Assembly: GCA_963082975.1 (NCBI GenBank)
Contig: OY720344.1
Span: 66,554,546-66,618,545, forward strand
Direction of reading: 5' to 3'
From: Labia minor
Taxonomy: Eukaryota; Arthropoda; Insecta; Dermaptera; Spongiphoridae
Length of the DNA stretch: 64,000 bases
Part shown: positions 23,541-33,796 of the stretch, in pieces
Layout: every line of letters begins with the position of its first letter
How positions within the stretch are numbered: position 1 is the first letter of the stretch
The notes under the pieces: generated by a model
What the model saw: the letters and a program-made list of their open reading frames with translations, nothing else
Told to the model about the DNA's origin: nothing
Databases searched by the model: none
Position numbers and translations under genes: made by a program

Positions 23541-24005
23541 GTATTTGCCTCTTGCCATTCTTATTTAATTGATTTTGTATTAATATTTTTTATATTTAAA
23601 ATATTTTATTTAATTTCGAAATAAAATTAAAAATGTTTATTTTAATAATATTTCAGAATCAAATTATGAAATATATTTATTAATCTCTCACCAAAAAATA
23701 CTAAAATTTATCTTATTTGTTTTGCAAACATTGTAAGTATAAATTATATTTCTGTGTTTCTATCTTGTAAATTGTTAACATATATTATTTTGATATTTTA
23801 AAAACAATTTCTTTCTTTAATTAATATTCATCTAAAATGATTGTTAAAGAATATCTTATTCAAAATAAATTGTTTAATAAATATGATCTAATAATATTAA
23901 ATAGAAATAGAAAAGCTTGATAGCTGAAATGTCAGTTTTATCTCTAAATAAATAATTGTTTAATTCCCAATATTCCTTCTAAATCTAAATAAAAATAAAT
24001 TTAAA

Positions 24006-24812
24006 AATACTTTATAAAAAAACAATTTTAAAAAACCACGTTTTACTAACGGACTAAAAAGGAGAAAATAATTTTTTTCTGAAAATCCATACTGATATTA
24101 CATACAAGAGATCTGATTGGAATCAAACTGTCCATAACGTAAAACGTGGGGCGCAACAAATTATAATTTTTCTATTCAAATATGATTTCCTTTATTAATT
24201 TTTATTTAGCATCAATCGTTGTATTTTTTAAGGCTTACGTTTTCACCAAAATTCTTGTAGAAGGGAATATTATTAATAATACGATAGGATAAGTTTCGTG
24301 ATATAATTTTATAAATATTACCTATTAAGAATTTAACAGACTTTTTGTAAAAGGGAATATTATTAGTTAATCATTAGAAAATTTATCGTATATTTAATAT
24401 ATTTAAAAATTGTTTAAGATACTAACATATACTATCAAACTTTTCAAATATCAAATTTTTTATCAGGGCACTTGTAAAAGGGAATAATATTAGTAGTCCA
24501 ATAGATTTTTTTTAATTTAAATTCTTTCGAACATTAAATTTAATATTTTTGATAAAGATCAATATTCTTTCGTCAAATTATATTATGCGTGGTTTTAATG
24601 TTTATTTTGAGATTTATATATTTTCTATATTTTTATTAGAAACAGGATATTTTAGACATATTTGCGCCCCACGTTTTACGTTATGGACAGTTTGATTCAA
24701 ATCAGATCTCTTGTATGTAATGTCAGTATGGATTTTCAGAAAAAAATTATTTTCTCCTTTTTAGTCCGTTAGTAAAACGTGGTTTTTTAAAATTTTTTTT
24801 TTATAAAGTATT
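24006..24812. mobile_element. Fold-back element, ~150-bp inverted repeats
   Basis: The arms 24006-24156 and 24663-24812 are near-perfect mirrors, with GCGCCCCACGTTTTACG at the inner edge and ACGGACTAAAAAGGAGAAAA towards the outside. The centre holds three direct repeats of 'TGTAAAAGGGAATATTATTA' type at about 24254, 24345 and 24470. No ORF. Arm sequence is related to the fold-back at 10148-10757. Confidence 0.8.
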
Positions 24813-24907
24813 ATTTTCTACTTTTTAGTCTTCAAATTTTGCAATCGATTTTAGTTTACTCATATTAATTAAATTTATGAAGTATAATTTAAGAAATGAA
24901 TGTGTAC

Positions 24908-25443
24908 TAAATATTTATATTTATAAAGTTGGGGATTTTATTTTTTTGTTTACATCCGACATTTTGAATTTTTATATATAGGAATAATTTTGGATTATTT
25001 CATTAAAATTGTAGCAATTAGAAGCTCATAGAAATGATAATATTGTATTGTCATCGAGAGCAAAGCTGTTGGTGAAGTTTCAAGAAAATCCGATGATTGG
25101 AAGTCGTCGAAAAATCGATTGCAAGATTTGACGCATACACACAGACAAGAATACAAGTTAAGTAAAACGTGATAATAAATATTTATATTTATAAAGTTGG
25201 GGATTTTATTTTTTTGTTTACATCCGACATTTTGAATTTTTATATATAGGAATAATTTTGGATTATTTCATTCAAATTGTAGCAATTAGAAGCTCATAGA
25301 AATGATAATATTGTATTGTCATCGAGAGCAAAGCTGTTGGTAAAGTTTCAAGAAAATCCGATGATTGGAAGTCGTCGAAAAATCGATTGCAAGATTTGAC
25401 GCATACACACAGACAAGAATACAAGTTAAGTAAAACGTGATAA
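24908..25443 (+). repeat. 268-bp tandem duplication of a non-LTR-like 3' end
   Basis: Two adjacent units (24908-25175 and 25176-25443) with a period of 268 bases and only a couple of visible mismatches. Each ends with 'cacacagacaagaatacaag', 'aagtaaaacgtgata'. The unit looks like the 3' end of an RTE-type retroposon; the duplication itself is recent. Confidence 0.85.
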
Positions 25444-25462
25444 AAACCTGCCAAGTCCTTTT

Positions 25463-26730
25463 TAGCGACCGACGATAGTAAGGGAGGTATTGTTTTCACA
25501 CCAAATTTCACATGTGGAGATTTTTACATATCTCCACGAATCAAGAATTTTCTTAATAGAAATAAGTTGACCTGTGGCCAGGTCCGAACCGACCGACGGT
25601 TTGAAGTAAATTAATTTCCAGCTACAGAAACAATTTCAAATAATTTTAATATATCTATTAATGTAATAAAAATCAGATATGAATATAACATAAATAATAA
25701 ATATAAACATTTTTAATTTTATTTTATTTATAATATATATGCAAGACCAGGCTGTGACGTCATGAATGACTGGATGACGTCATATAATTTTAATTAAGAA
25801 AAAACTAATAAAGATGATTTTTTTCGAGTATAAAACCAATGCAAAGTGAATGATTCGTGATGATATGTAAAAAATCTCATGTGAAAGTTGGTGTGAAAAT
25901 AACCCTTCCCTTCCTATCGTCGATCGCTAATACTACCACTTCCGGTTTCCGGATTTGCACCAAAAGTTGATCAATTCATCCTAGTGATGCATTAAGTAAA
26001 TATACCAAATTTCATCAAAATCCGTTGAGCCGTTCAGGCTGTACACATCTATACGGACGGACGGACAGACATCATGCTAAAAATACTTTTTTCTGTTAAG
26101 AAAATGCATGATTCGTGGAGATATGTAAAAATCTCCACATGTGAAATTTGATGTGAAAACAATACCTCCCTTACTATTGTCGGTCGGTAAAAAGTATTTT
26201 TAGCATGAGGTCTGTTCGTCCGTCCGTACAGATGTGTACAGCTTGAACGGCTCAACTGATTTTGATGAAATTTGGTATATTTACTTAATGCATCAATTTG
26301 ATGAATTGATCAACTTTTCGTGTATATCCGGAAACCGGAAGTGGTAGAATTAGCGATCGACGATAGAAGGGAAGGGTTATTTTCACCCCAAATTTCACAT
26401 GAGATTTTTTACATATCTCCACGAATCATGCACTTTGTATTGGTTTTATCCTCTTCATTAGGTTTTTCTTAATTTAAAATTATATGCCGTCACCCAGCCC
26501 TTCATGACGTCACACCCTCCTTATGATTCAGGGAAAGATCACGGGCAACGCCGGGTATTTCAGCTATATATTATAAATAAAATAAAATTAAAAATATTTA
26601 TGTTCTATCCATATCTGTTTTTTATTGCATTGATAGATACATTTAAATTATTTGAAATTGTTTCTGTAGCTGGAAATTAATTTATTTCAAACGGTCGGTC
26701 GGTTCTGCGCTTGGCCACAGGTCAACTTAT
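25463..26730 (+). mobile_element. Helentron/DINE-1-like copy, split by an inverse copy
   Basis: Forward copy made of 25463-25561 and 26190-26730. The break lies in the A6 tract after CAG/TAG, two A left and four A right, with no duplication. The outer copy has lost most GTCY repeats and carries an extra segment with GGGCAACGCCGGGTA at about 26545-26562. It ends normally with a hairpin and AACTTAT. Confidence 0.8.
25562..26189 (-). mobile_element. Helentron/DINE-1-like element, complete, nested
   Basis: Reverse copy of 628 bases from ATAAGTTGACC to CGGTCGGTA, inserted in the A6 tract of the forward copy 25463-26730. Both TGACGTCA sites are intact (25756-25783). The GTCY tract is short. Confidence 0.82.
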
Positions 26731-26757
26731 TTTCTTTAGTTACTATACATATAACAT

Positions 26758-27200
26758 ATAGTACCGGGACCCCGAGCCTCGGCTCGGTACTTAAGTTAAA
26801 AAAAATGATTCATTATTATTGGGTTTGGCTGGTAATATTAATACCTGGGATACCGAGCTGTCGCTCGAAAAAATGTTTAGACATTATTATAGACATTTTC
26901 ATTCTGTAAATTAAATAATTTTATTTCATTTAAATAAATATCTATTTTTAAATAATTTTTCTCTACATTATTTATCTAATTCTGACAATATATTAAGATC
27001 ACACCGGGACCCCGAGCCTCGGCTAGGTAATTAAGTTAAATAAAAATAATTCATTATTATATTGGGTTTGGCTGGTAATAAATACTTGAGACACCGAGCT
27101 GATATACAATTCTTTAATTATTTATTACAATTATTAAATGTTGCATCATTGCATCAATCTGATTAAAATGAATGGAACTTGGGGTCCTCAATAATACATA
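26758..27200. repeat. Tandem CCGAGC-hairpin repeats
   Basis: Two successive units: each begins CCGGGACCCCGAGCCTCGGC (26763 and 27006), which can fold as CCGAGC/GCTCGG, and continues with 'attcattattat..tgggtttggctggtaat' and CTGGGA(T/C)ACCGAGCTG (26836) or a variant (27089). Non-coding; class unknown. Confidence 0.55.
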
Positions 27201-27540
27201 AATATGTATATAGATAGATTAGATATGTTTTTAAGTGCATGAATATTTTTTTTTTATTGGAAGAATGATAAATATATATCGTAATTTATAATTATAAAAT
27301 ATTATTAAAATATATATTTTTAATTATATTTCGAAATTAAATAAAAAATTTTAAAATATTTTAAATATAAAAAAAATATTAATACAATATCTTTTAAAAT
27401 AAGCGGGAGTGTCCTCCCCTAGACTTTCCCGCATATAAATAGGTATAAAGAGTTGTGAATGAATATTTAGAATGTAATAAAGTGCTACTTCCGGTTAACT
27501 GATATTTTAAATGTGGATATAATATAAATATAGAAGATAT

Positions 27541-28041
27541 ACAGATATGGATATAATATAAATATTTTTAATTTTATTTTATTTATAATATATAAGGGCT
27601 GGCTGTGACGTCATGAAGTGCTGGGTGACGTCATATAATTTTAAATTAAGAAAAAACTAATGAAGATGATTTTTCTCGAGGATAAAAAGTGCATAACACG
27701 TGGAGATATGCCTTCACGTGAAATTTGATATGAAAATAACCCTTCACTTCCTCTCTTCGATCGGCAATACTAGCACTTCCGGTTTCCGGATTTGCACCAA
27801 AAGTTGATCCATTCATCATACTGATGTATTAAGTAAATATACCAAATTTCATCAAAATCCGTTGAGCCGTTCAACCTGTACACATCTCTACGGACACACA
27901 GCGGACGGACGTACAGACATCATGCTAAAAATACTTTTTTCTGTTAAGAAAATGCATGATTCGTGGAGATATGTACCTAAAAATATCCACAGGTGAAATT
28001 TGGTGTGAAAACAATACCTCCCTTACTATCGTCGGTCGGTA
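27541..28041 (-). mobile_element. Helentron/DINE-1-like copy, 3' truncated
   Basis: Reverse copy that lacks its 3' hairpin and inverted repeat but keeps the TGACGTCA pair (27607-27634), the core, and the 5' end CGGTCGGTA at 28033-28041. The GTCY tract has decayed to a few units (27905-27925). Confidence 0.8.
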
Positions 28042-28199
28042 AAAAGGAAACGCTACTTGTATAGGTAAAATGTCACTTCCGGTAGTCAGATCATGATGAA
28101 ATTTGGTATCTGAATTTTTTTCATATTTTTAAATCTATATACAAAATATGAAGCAAATATCTCGAAGCAAACTGGTACTTTACTTGAAAGGTAAACGCA

Positions 28200-28340
28200 A
28201 CCAGTGTAGGTAAAGTACCACTTCCGGTTAACCGATTTTGACGAAATTTTTATAGAAATCTACAAACTGTGAATAATATCGGTGTACCAAATTTCGAAGT
28301 CCTAGCTTGATTAGTTTTTGAGTAAATTTGCTTACAGACA

Positions 28341-28371
<31 letters not shown>

Positions 28372-28525
28372 CATACATACATACATACACACACACAGAC
28401 ATAATTCCAAAAATGGTATTTTCCGACTCAGGGAGGTCTAAAACGTCAAGATCTATCAAAATCTCGAAGTCGAAATTTTTGACGATTCCAATACTTCCCT
28501 TATACGAAGTATGCGGGAAAGTAAA
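28200..28525 (+). repeat. RTE-like 3' end with (ACAT)n tract
   Basis: Contains 'aatatcggtgtaccaaattt', an (ACAT)11 microsatellite at 28343-28388, 'atcaaaatctcgaagtcgaa', and the terminal block 'aatacttcccttatacgaag' followed by 'tatgcgggaaagtaaaa'. It is a diverged relative of family B and a typical retroposon tail. Confidence 0.6.
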
Positions 28526-28680
28526 AAGGCGGGAGTCAAATTTCAATATGAGTGTCATTTGTCCATATATAAATTAATAATAAATAATATTAATAAATAT
28601 TAAATTTAATAAAAGAACAATGAATAAATAAATATAAAATAGTAATTTATTAAAAAATAATAGATTAAAAAAAAAAAAAA

Positions 28681-28765
28681 AAAAATTATTTTCCGCCGGT
28701 TTCGATCCTGCGAAGTTGAATCGTCAGACAGTCGCTATACCCAATAGACTAATAATACTTAGATG
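28681..28765 (-). repeat. tRNA-like SINE head
   Basis: On the minus strand the sequence has an A-box-like TAGTCTATTGGGTA and a B-box-like GGATCGAAACC about 45 bases apart, as in a tRNA-derived SINE promoter. The two ends cannot pair into an acceptor stem, so this is not a tRNA gene. It sits next to an A run at 28668-28684. Confidence 0.5.
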
Positions 28766-29029
28766 ATGAAACCGACATTTTTTACTCTATAAGCAAGACG
28801 TATATGTTTTTTGTTTTTGTTTTTGTTTTTTTTTTGAGAGAGATTAATAAATATCTATATATATTTTATTAAAAATAAATATTTTTAATTTTATTTCGAA
28901 ATTAAATAATAAATTTTAAAATATTTTAAATAAAAAAAAATATTAATACAATTTCAGTTAAAAAATAAAAATGGATGCCAATTTTGACGTTTTCCATATA
29001 TAATTTTTAATTAAGAAATTAATAATGAA

Positions 29030-29200
29030 GCTGTAAGTTTCAAGAGATGTGATCAATAAAACTCAATTTTTCTTTATAAATACTATATCTAGTGTGAATT
29101 TGAAAAAAATCGTTAGAGCGGTTTTTGAGAACCAATGGTTATATATAGATAGATATATACAATTTTAGCTAGCATAATAAGATAAGATAAGATATAATAT
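29030..29200 (+). repeat. Retroposon 3' tail ending in (AAGAT)n
   Basis: Ends 'gctagcataataagataaga' and 'taaga', with related tails at 30820-30860 and, inverted, 23326-23350. The upstream words 'atcgttagagcggtttttga' are shared in part with 30755-30775. A microsatellite tail like this is typical of RTE/SINE retroposons. Confidence 0.5.
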
Positions 29201-29380
29201 TCAAACAAAAGAAATCAATCTAATTTTTCGATTTTTCCTAAATTTTAGGTATAAGTTAAGTTGAACAAATTTAAGTTTTATTATTTATCGAATAAATTTT
29301 GTTTATTTATTGATATTATAATATTATAAAAAAAATAATTATTAGATTTTTAATGAAATTGTTGAGGATATGAAACTCAC

Positions 29381-29557
29381 CCTCTTGTTGATTGGGCCCA
29401 TCTGAAGGTACACGAAAAGATGATCGCCGTTTTGTCGAAACCATTTCACCCGTGTCGAGAGATATTCCCGAGATCGGGATACCACCCCCTGTTGAATCAA
29501 CACGTGGGGCATAGACGTCATAGGCGCTGGCACGACGAGGCAACGCAGCAGGAAGTC
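29381..29557 (-). CDS. Rim: Rim-like active-zone protein, exon D
   Basis: 177 bases, phase 1 in and out, acceptor CTAAAG and donor GTGAGT. It reads LPRRASAYDVYAPRVD, later ISGISLDTGEMV and TKRRSSFRVPSD. PRRASAYDVY is the block that most recalls insect Rim linkers (from memory, unverified). Two RRxS motifs (RRAS, RRSS) fit the protein-kinase-A consensus. It joins in frame to the exon at 32736-32921. Its base composition is far above the surrounding intron. Rim tethers vesicles and Ca channels at presynaptic release sites; this exon is linker, not an enzymatic domain. Confidence 0.65.
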
Positions 29558-31270
29558 CTTTAGCAGAGCAAATATAACGAAAAATGGATAAACGGAAAAT
29601 TTGATTGCTTGTTTGTTATTTATACTCTTATTGGGCAGGATGTTTTAGTATGTATATGATCAAATAAAATATAAAGATATAAAATATAAACATCGCTTAG
29701 AGACGAAAAAAAATATTTAAAATGTATGAAACGTATTTATTTTCTTAAAAGCTTATGCATTTATTTATTGATCAATTTCAATTTTCAAATTAGAAAATAA
29801 AAAAATATTTTTTCATTTAAATGCCTACTAAATTGTATAGATAAAAGATTTGAAAAAAGTAAAACTAATAAATCCAGTATTGATTCAATTACTTTTAGTA
29901 GTGTTTTTCAGCTCCCGTGGGGGTTATGGAGAACATAAAGAATGATTGCTAATAAACGTAAATTAAATTGACAAAAAAGAGAATATCAATAGTTTGAAAA
30001 AGATTTGGAAATCGAAAAACGTATGTATTAATGCCCTGAGAGACAGAAAAGTATGGCCTGTTGATATAACATAATATATTGTAATGATATTCCAAAAATA
30101 TCATTAATCCGATGAAAATAAAATTTATTTTTTTAAATATAAATTTATTTTCATTGGAAGAGATTATAGTAATAGGTTTCCCCTGACTATAGTTGAAAAA
30201 GTCAGACAAAGGACATTCGTTCGTGGGCTGCCGTCGAGACCAGACGGACTTTATTGGAGGAAAAAAGCACCACCATTACACTCGGTCGTCCACGGACTAT
30301 CTCTTACAAAAGGTCCGGCTACATTCTCAACAAAAAATATTGTTTTTCAAGAGGGTTGATTTTTTAATTTTTTTTTATAAAAAAATATAAAAAAATTTCT
30401 GTATATAAAATTATAATTTAAACTATTTTCATTTAAATCTAAAGGTTTTAAAAGTTTTTTTTTATATTTAAACTTTAAATATAATAAATCTTATAATACA
30501 TTTTTATTCTTAATGATAAATTTAATTTTTTTCTCTTTTTTGTAGTCCAGATCTCCAGGTCAGTTCACGCCGATTCAAAGTTCACCCTTTTCCATACACA
30601 TTTGTGACCAACCCTTCTTTTTCTTAAAATTTTCCCCTGTCGATATCAGCCCAAAAATTACAATACATTGCGTAATTTTATTTTGTATTTACAGAAGCGC
30701 TGTCTGGTGTAGGTGATGACGTCATTTAAATTTCTTTTTTTTTTTAAATTTCAAAAAAATCTTTAGAGCGGTTTAATATATCCAAAATGCAAATATATAT
30801 ATATATTATATATATATATTTATACAATTTTTGCTAGCATAATAAGATAAGATAACATAATATATTTCATTTATATGATATATGTTAAAGTATAAAATGA
30901 CATATGTGCTAAGAATTGGAGAGGACATTAGGACATTTCGTAATTTTTTTTTCAAAATTTTTTCAATTTAGTTCTAAAAAAAAAGGTATACCGTTTGTCT
31001 CGGTTTGGTGTTTTGGAAATATGGTCATCGATGAACACGAAAAATAATTGTTTAATATATTTTAATTTTGATCCTCTTTGATGAGATAAGCCCCTTTACT
31101 GCATAACAGGCGTTACTCAAATACAACGTCGATTTAAATTTTTCTCGAATATTATTATTCTTCGTGATTAGAGATCTTAAGTATTTAAATATTTATACTT
31201 TTTCAAATTCTACATATTGTATGTTAATTGTATGTAAGTAGTATCCGTAGCATAATACTTGAATTTTTTT
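29558..31270. other. Intron of the Rim-like gene; no exon found
   Basis: A higher-GC patch at 30186-30330 (plus-strand ORF with many charged residues) and another at 30545-30640 stand out, but neither has convincing splice sites in phase with the gene. A TGATGACGTCATT word lies at 30713-30725. Otherwise A/T runs. Confidence 0.4.
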
Positions 31271-31279
31271 GTTTAATTA

Positions 31280-32189
31280 CATTTCGGTTGATTTTTCCCC
31301 AATTTCTCTAATCACATGTCTCCTCTTCCAGTCCAATTCATTTACCTATCAATGTTGCTTAAGGCATTTAAATTTCTTAATTTGGCTAGAACACTCCATT
31401 TTTTATTATACACTTTTACTTAACTCACTCTGTCCGGATGTTTGTTTGTCCGCGGCATTTTATAATCGATATTTCAACAACTTCCCTTCATTCAATCAAC
31501 TTTAAATTTGGCTTACGCGCTTGCTCCTGCTAATAATACACGAATCAATTGAAAAATCCACTGAATTATTTATCTATTAGTAGTAATTAATTAACTAAAC
31601 TTTCATATGCGGAATATGGAATAGTTAAAAAGACTAAAAAGTATAAAATAAATTTAAGTAAAAAGAAATCTTTTTAAAAAATACACATTACTTAAAATTG
31701 CACTAAAAAGTAAAAAATAAAATCACTTTAAAGTGTGTGCGCTCAAATTATAATAACACCGTAAAACATTTGCTTCCATTTGGTGTTATTATAATTTGAG
31801 CGCACACACTTTAAAGTGATTTTATTTTTTACTTTTTAGTGCAATTTTAAGTAAAGTGTATTTTTTAAAAATATTTCTTTTTACTTAAATTTATTAAAAT
31901 TTTAAATAGAGGGAGAGAGAGAGGTTCTAATTATATATATATATCTGTTTCTATGTCAGCAAAAAAGTAAACAAATTACATACATACAAACACTCTCCTT
32001 TATATATATTTCTGGAAAATGGAACACCCGCACCTCAGCTCAGGAGTTACCTAAGATTCTAATTTCTTTTTTATTTTTCATCATTTGAGGTACCCTTCAC
32101 CTCAGAAAAATTTGGTTACCTTACACCTTGTATTTTAGGCTCTGGAGTTTTTTGCGTACAGACCGACACTGTCGTATTAAATATATAGA
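31280..32189 (-). mobile_element. Helitron-like copy, 5' end intact, interrupted
   Basis: On the minus strand it starts TCTATATATTTAATACGACA at 32189 after an A, and runs parallel to the Helitron at 44791-45526 as far as 'ctccctctatttaaaatttt' (about 31895). The text resumes at about 31406 with AATGGAGTGTTCTAGCC. The ~490 bases between are an insertion that contains the fold-back at 31648-31893. The 3' hairpin and CTAG end are not found. Confidence 0.65.
31648..31893. repeat. Near-perfect 113-bp palindrome
   Basis: The arm 31648-31760 is the mirror of 31780-31893 around a 19-base loop. The inner arms include GCGCACACACTTTAAAGTGA, and the outer arms the ACTAAAAAGTA word found in the other fold-backs. 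Transcription in either direction would give a long hairpin RNA. Confidence 0.8.
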
Positions 32190-32735
32190 TTATATTCAAT
32201 TTTAAATTTAGATTTTATTTACAAAACAATGATAATTATATATTTGAGTATGAATGTTGATTTCTTTTAAAACCCCTCTAGATGGGATTATTTTCTAGTA
32301 TATATTATGATTGAAATAATTTCATCATTGTAAAATAAAATAAATAAAAAGGAAAAAGAAAAATTTCACAAAAAAAAATTTTTACTATATTCACTGGCAA
32401 TATTTAGTAATATATTATTTTATATTTATTTATAAATTATAATATTGATTTTATTATAAATAACTCAATTATTCTAAGTTAGATATTATATCTGTTTCAA
32501 ATATGAAATTGAAAATTTTAGAAAACAAACACTAATTTTTATATCCGCAATTACTTAGATACCAACCCATTATATATATAAAAATTAAAAACAAATACAT
32601 TTAGTAATAGAAAAATTACTATAAGATTCTTATAATACAATTCTAAAAAATTTCATTTTAAAAGAAGGGAATATAGCTGATATGTATAGTACGCGTACGA
32701 TGATAATGAGGGTTGTTAAATGAGAGGGAAGTTAC

Positions 32736-32921
32736 CCAGGGCTGGTGGTTCGGCGGGTGCGACGGTGGTCCCTGCGCTGTTCCCAGAGCCTCCTTTGGAA
32801 TTTTTAATTTCATCGTCATAGCTGTGCTGTCGTTGCACCGCTCGTGACTTGCGTCTTATTGTATTTCGATTACGCATATGACGCCATTCCTCACTATCTT
32901 CAGGATTTTCGGTTGGAGAGG
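32736..32921 (-). CDS. Rim: Rim-like active-zone protein, exon C
   Basis: 186 bases, exactly 62 codons, phase 1 in and out, acceptor TTAATAG and donor GTAACT. It reads ENPEDSEEWRHMRNRNT, then TIRRKSRAVQRQHSYDDEIK and a Gly/Ser/Pro/Ala-rich end (TVAPAEPPALG). RRKS is an RRxS motif. It lies only 108 bases from the next upstream exon (33030-33299), so these two form a compact pair in an otherwise very open gene. Linker region of the Rim-like protein; no fold predicted. Confidence 0.65.
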
Positions 32922-33029
32922 CTATTAAAAAAGAATGAATTATTTTGGGAAATAAAAATAAATGGAATAGCAGGTTTAGGAAGAGGAAACGAGATGTCAG
33001 TTAAGTTCGTTAATCAAAGGAGTGTATAC

Positions 33030-33299
33030 CTGCGGATGTGGTTGTGTTCATTCCGGGCTTAAGTGGTAAACTTCGATGGGGTTGCTCCCCGGGCAAAGGT
33101 CGACGCTCTACAGTCGGACTTGATGACCGGGATTTTCCATACTGCCGCCATTCAAGTTCACGTTCCCAACGTAATTCCTCCCTACGTTCGCCAGCAACTT
33201 TTTCTAATTCTTTGAGCGATGCCGGTGAAACATCCGAGTGTCTGCGTAGTTCAGGTGTTCGTGGTGGTGCCAGGCCACTGGAGCTGGTTGTAGTATTAC
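33030..33299 (-). CDS. Rim: Rim-like active-zone protein, exon B
   Basis: 270 bases, exactly 90 codons, phase 1 in and out, acceptor TCTTCAG and donor GTATAC. It reads SSSGLAPPRTPE, RRHSDVSPASLKELEKVAGE, then a charged helix (RREELRWERELEWRQYGK) and RRPLPGEQPHRSLPLKPG. The RRHSDV motif is repeated from the previous exon. The charged helix is likely a short coiled segment. The high GC and long open frame in AT-rich surroundings are strong coding evidence even if the family name were wrong. Confidence 0.7.
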
Positions 33300-33360
33300 C
33301 TGAAGACACAATTTAAATTATATTGAATTCATTTTTTAAATTTATTTCTAAACTATATAA

Positions 33361-33788
33361 CAACGGTGGCCAAACAGTGGACCTTTCGAGTTTATTGTGG
33401 CTCAATTAAAAAATTTAAATTAATTCAATTTAGAATTTACATAAATAAAATTGGAAAAAGACTACGTCATGACATATATTTATTTACATTTAATTATTTA
33501 AAGGAAATTTAAAATTTAGTTATTTCTGCAAGTTTTAAAAAGTTTGTTGTAAAATGTATCCGATCTATCTCAACTCTGCCTACTTTACTACAATAGCAAC
33601 AGTAGAACCATTGCATGCTTAGCGTACGACTTATTATTAATAAGTATTTTAATCGCGCACGTATTTTTGCTTGACTGCGAACCCCCTCCCAAAAAAAAAA
33701 AATAAGTAAAATGTTTTTCTGATTTGGTTCTTAAACATTTTCGATTATTCAATATGACTCTAAGTATCACCAAGTGTGGCCATCCCTG
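33361..33788 (-). mobile_element. hAT MITE (CAGGGATGGCCA ends) with 8-bp TSD
   Basis: Inverse copy of the family at 2632-3114. It is 428 bases and flanked by a perfect duplication CTATATAA (33353-33360, 33789-33796). It lies in the Rim-like gene's intron, 61 bases upstream of the acceptor of exon B (minus strand), close to where a branch point is expected. Confidence 0.92.
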
Positions 33789-33796
33789 CTATATAA

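Noticed and set aside
30186..30340. Coding exon in a GC-richer patch
   Set aside because: The minus strand has stops in all useful frames, and the plus-strand frame has no splice partner or domain.
33038..33316. 92-codon plus-strand ORF
   Set aside because: Antisense shadow of the Rim-like exon B; the minus strand has splice sites and matching phases.
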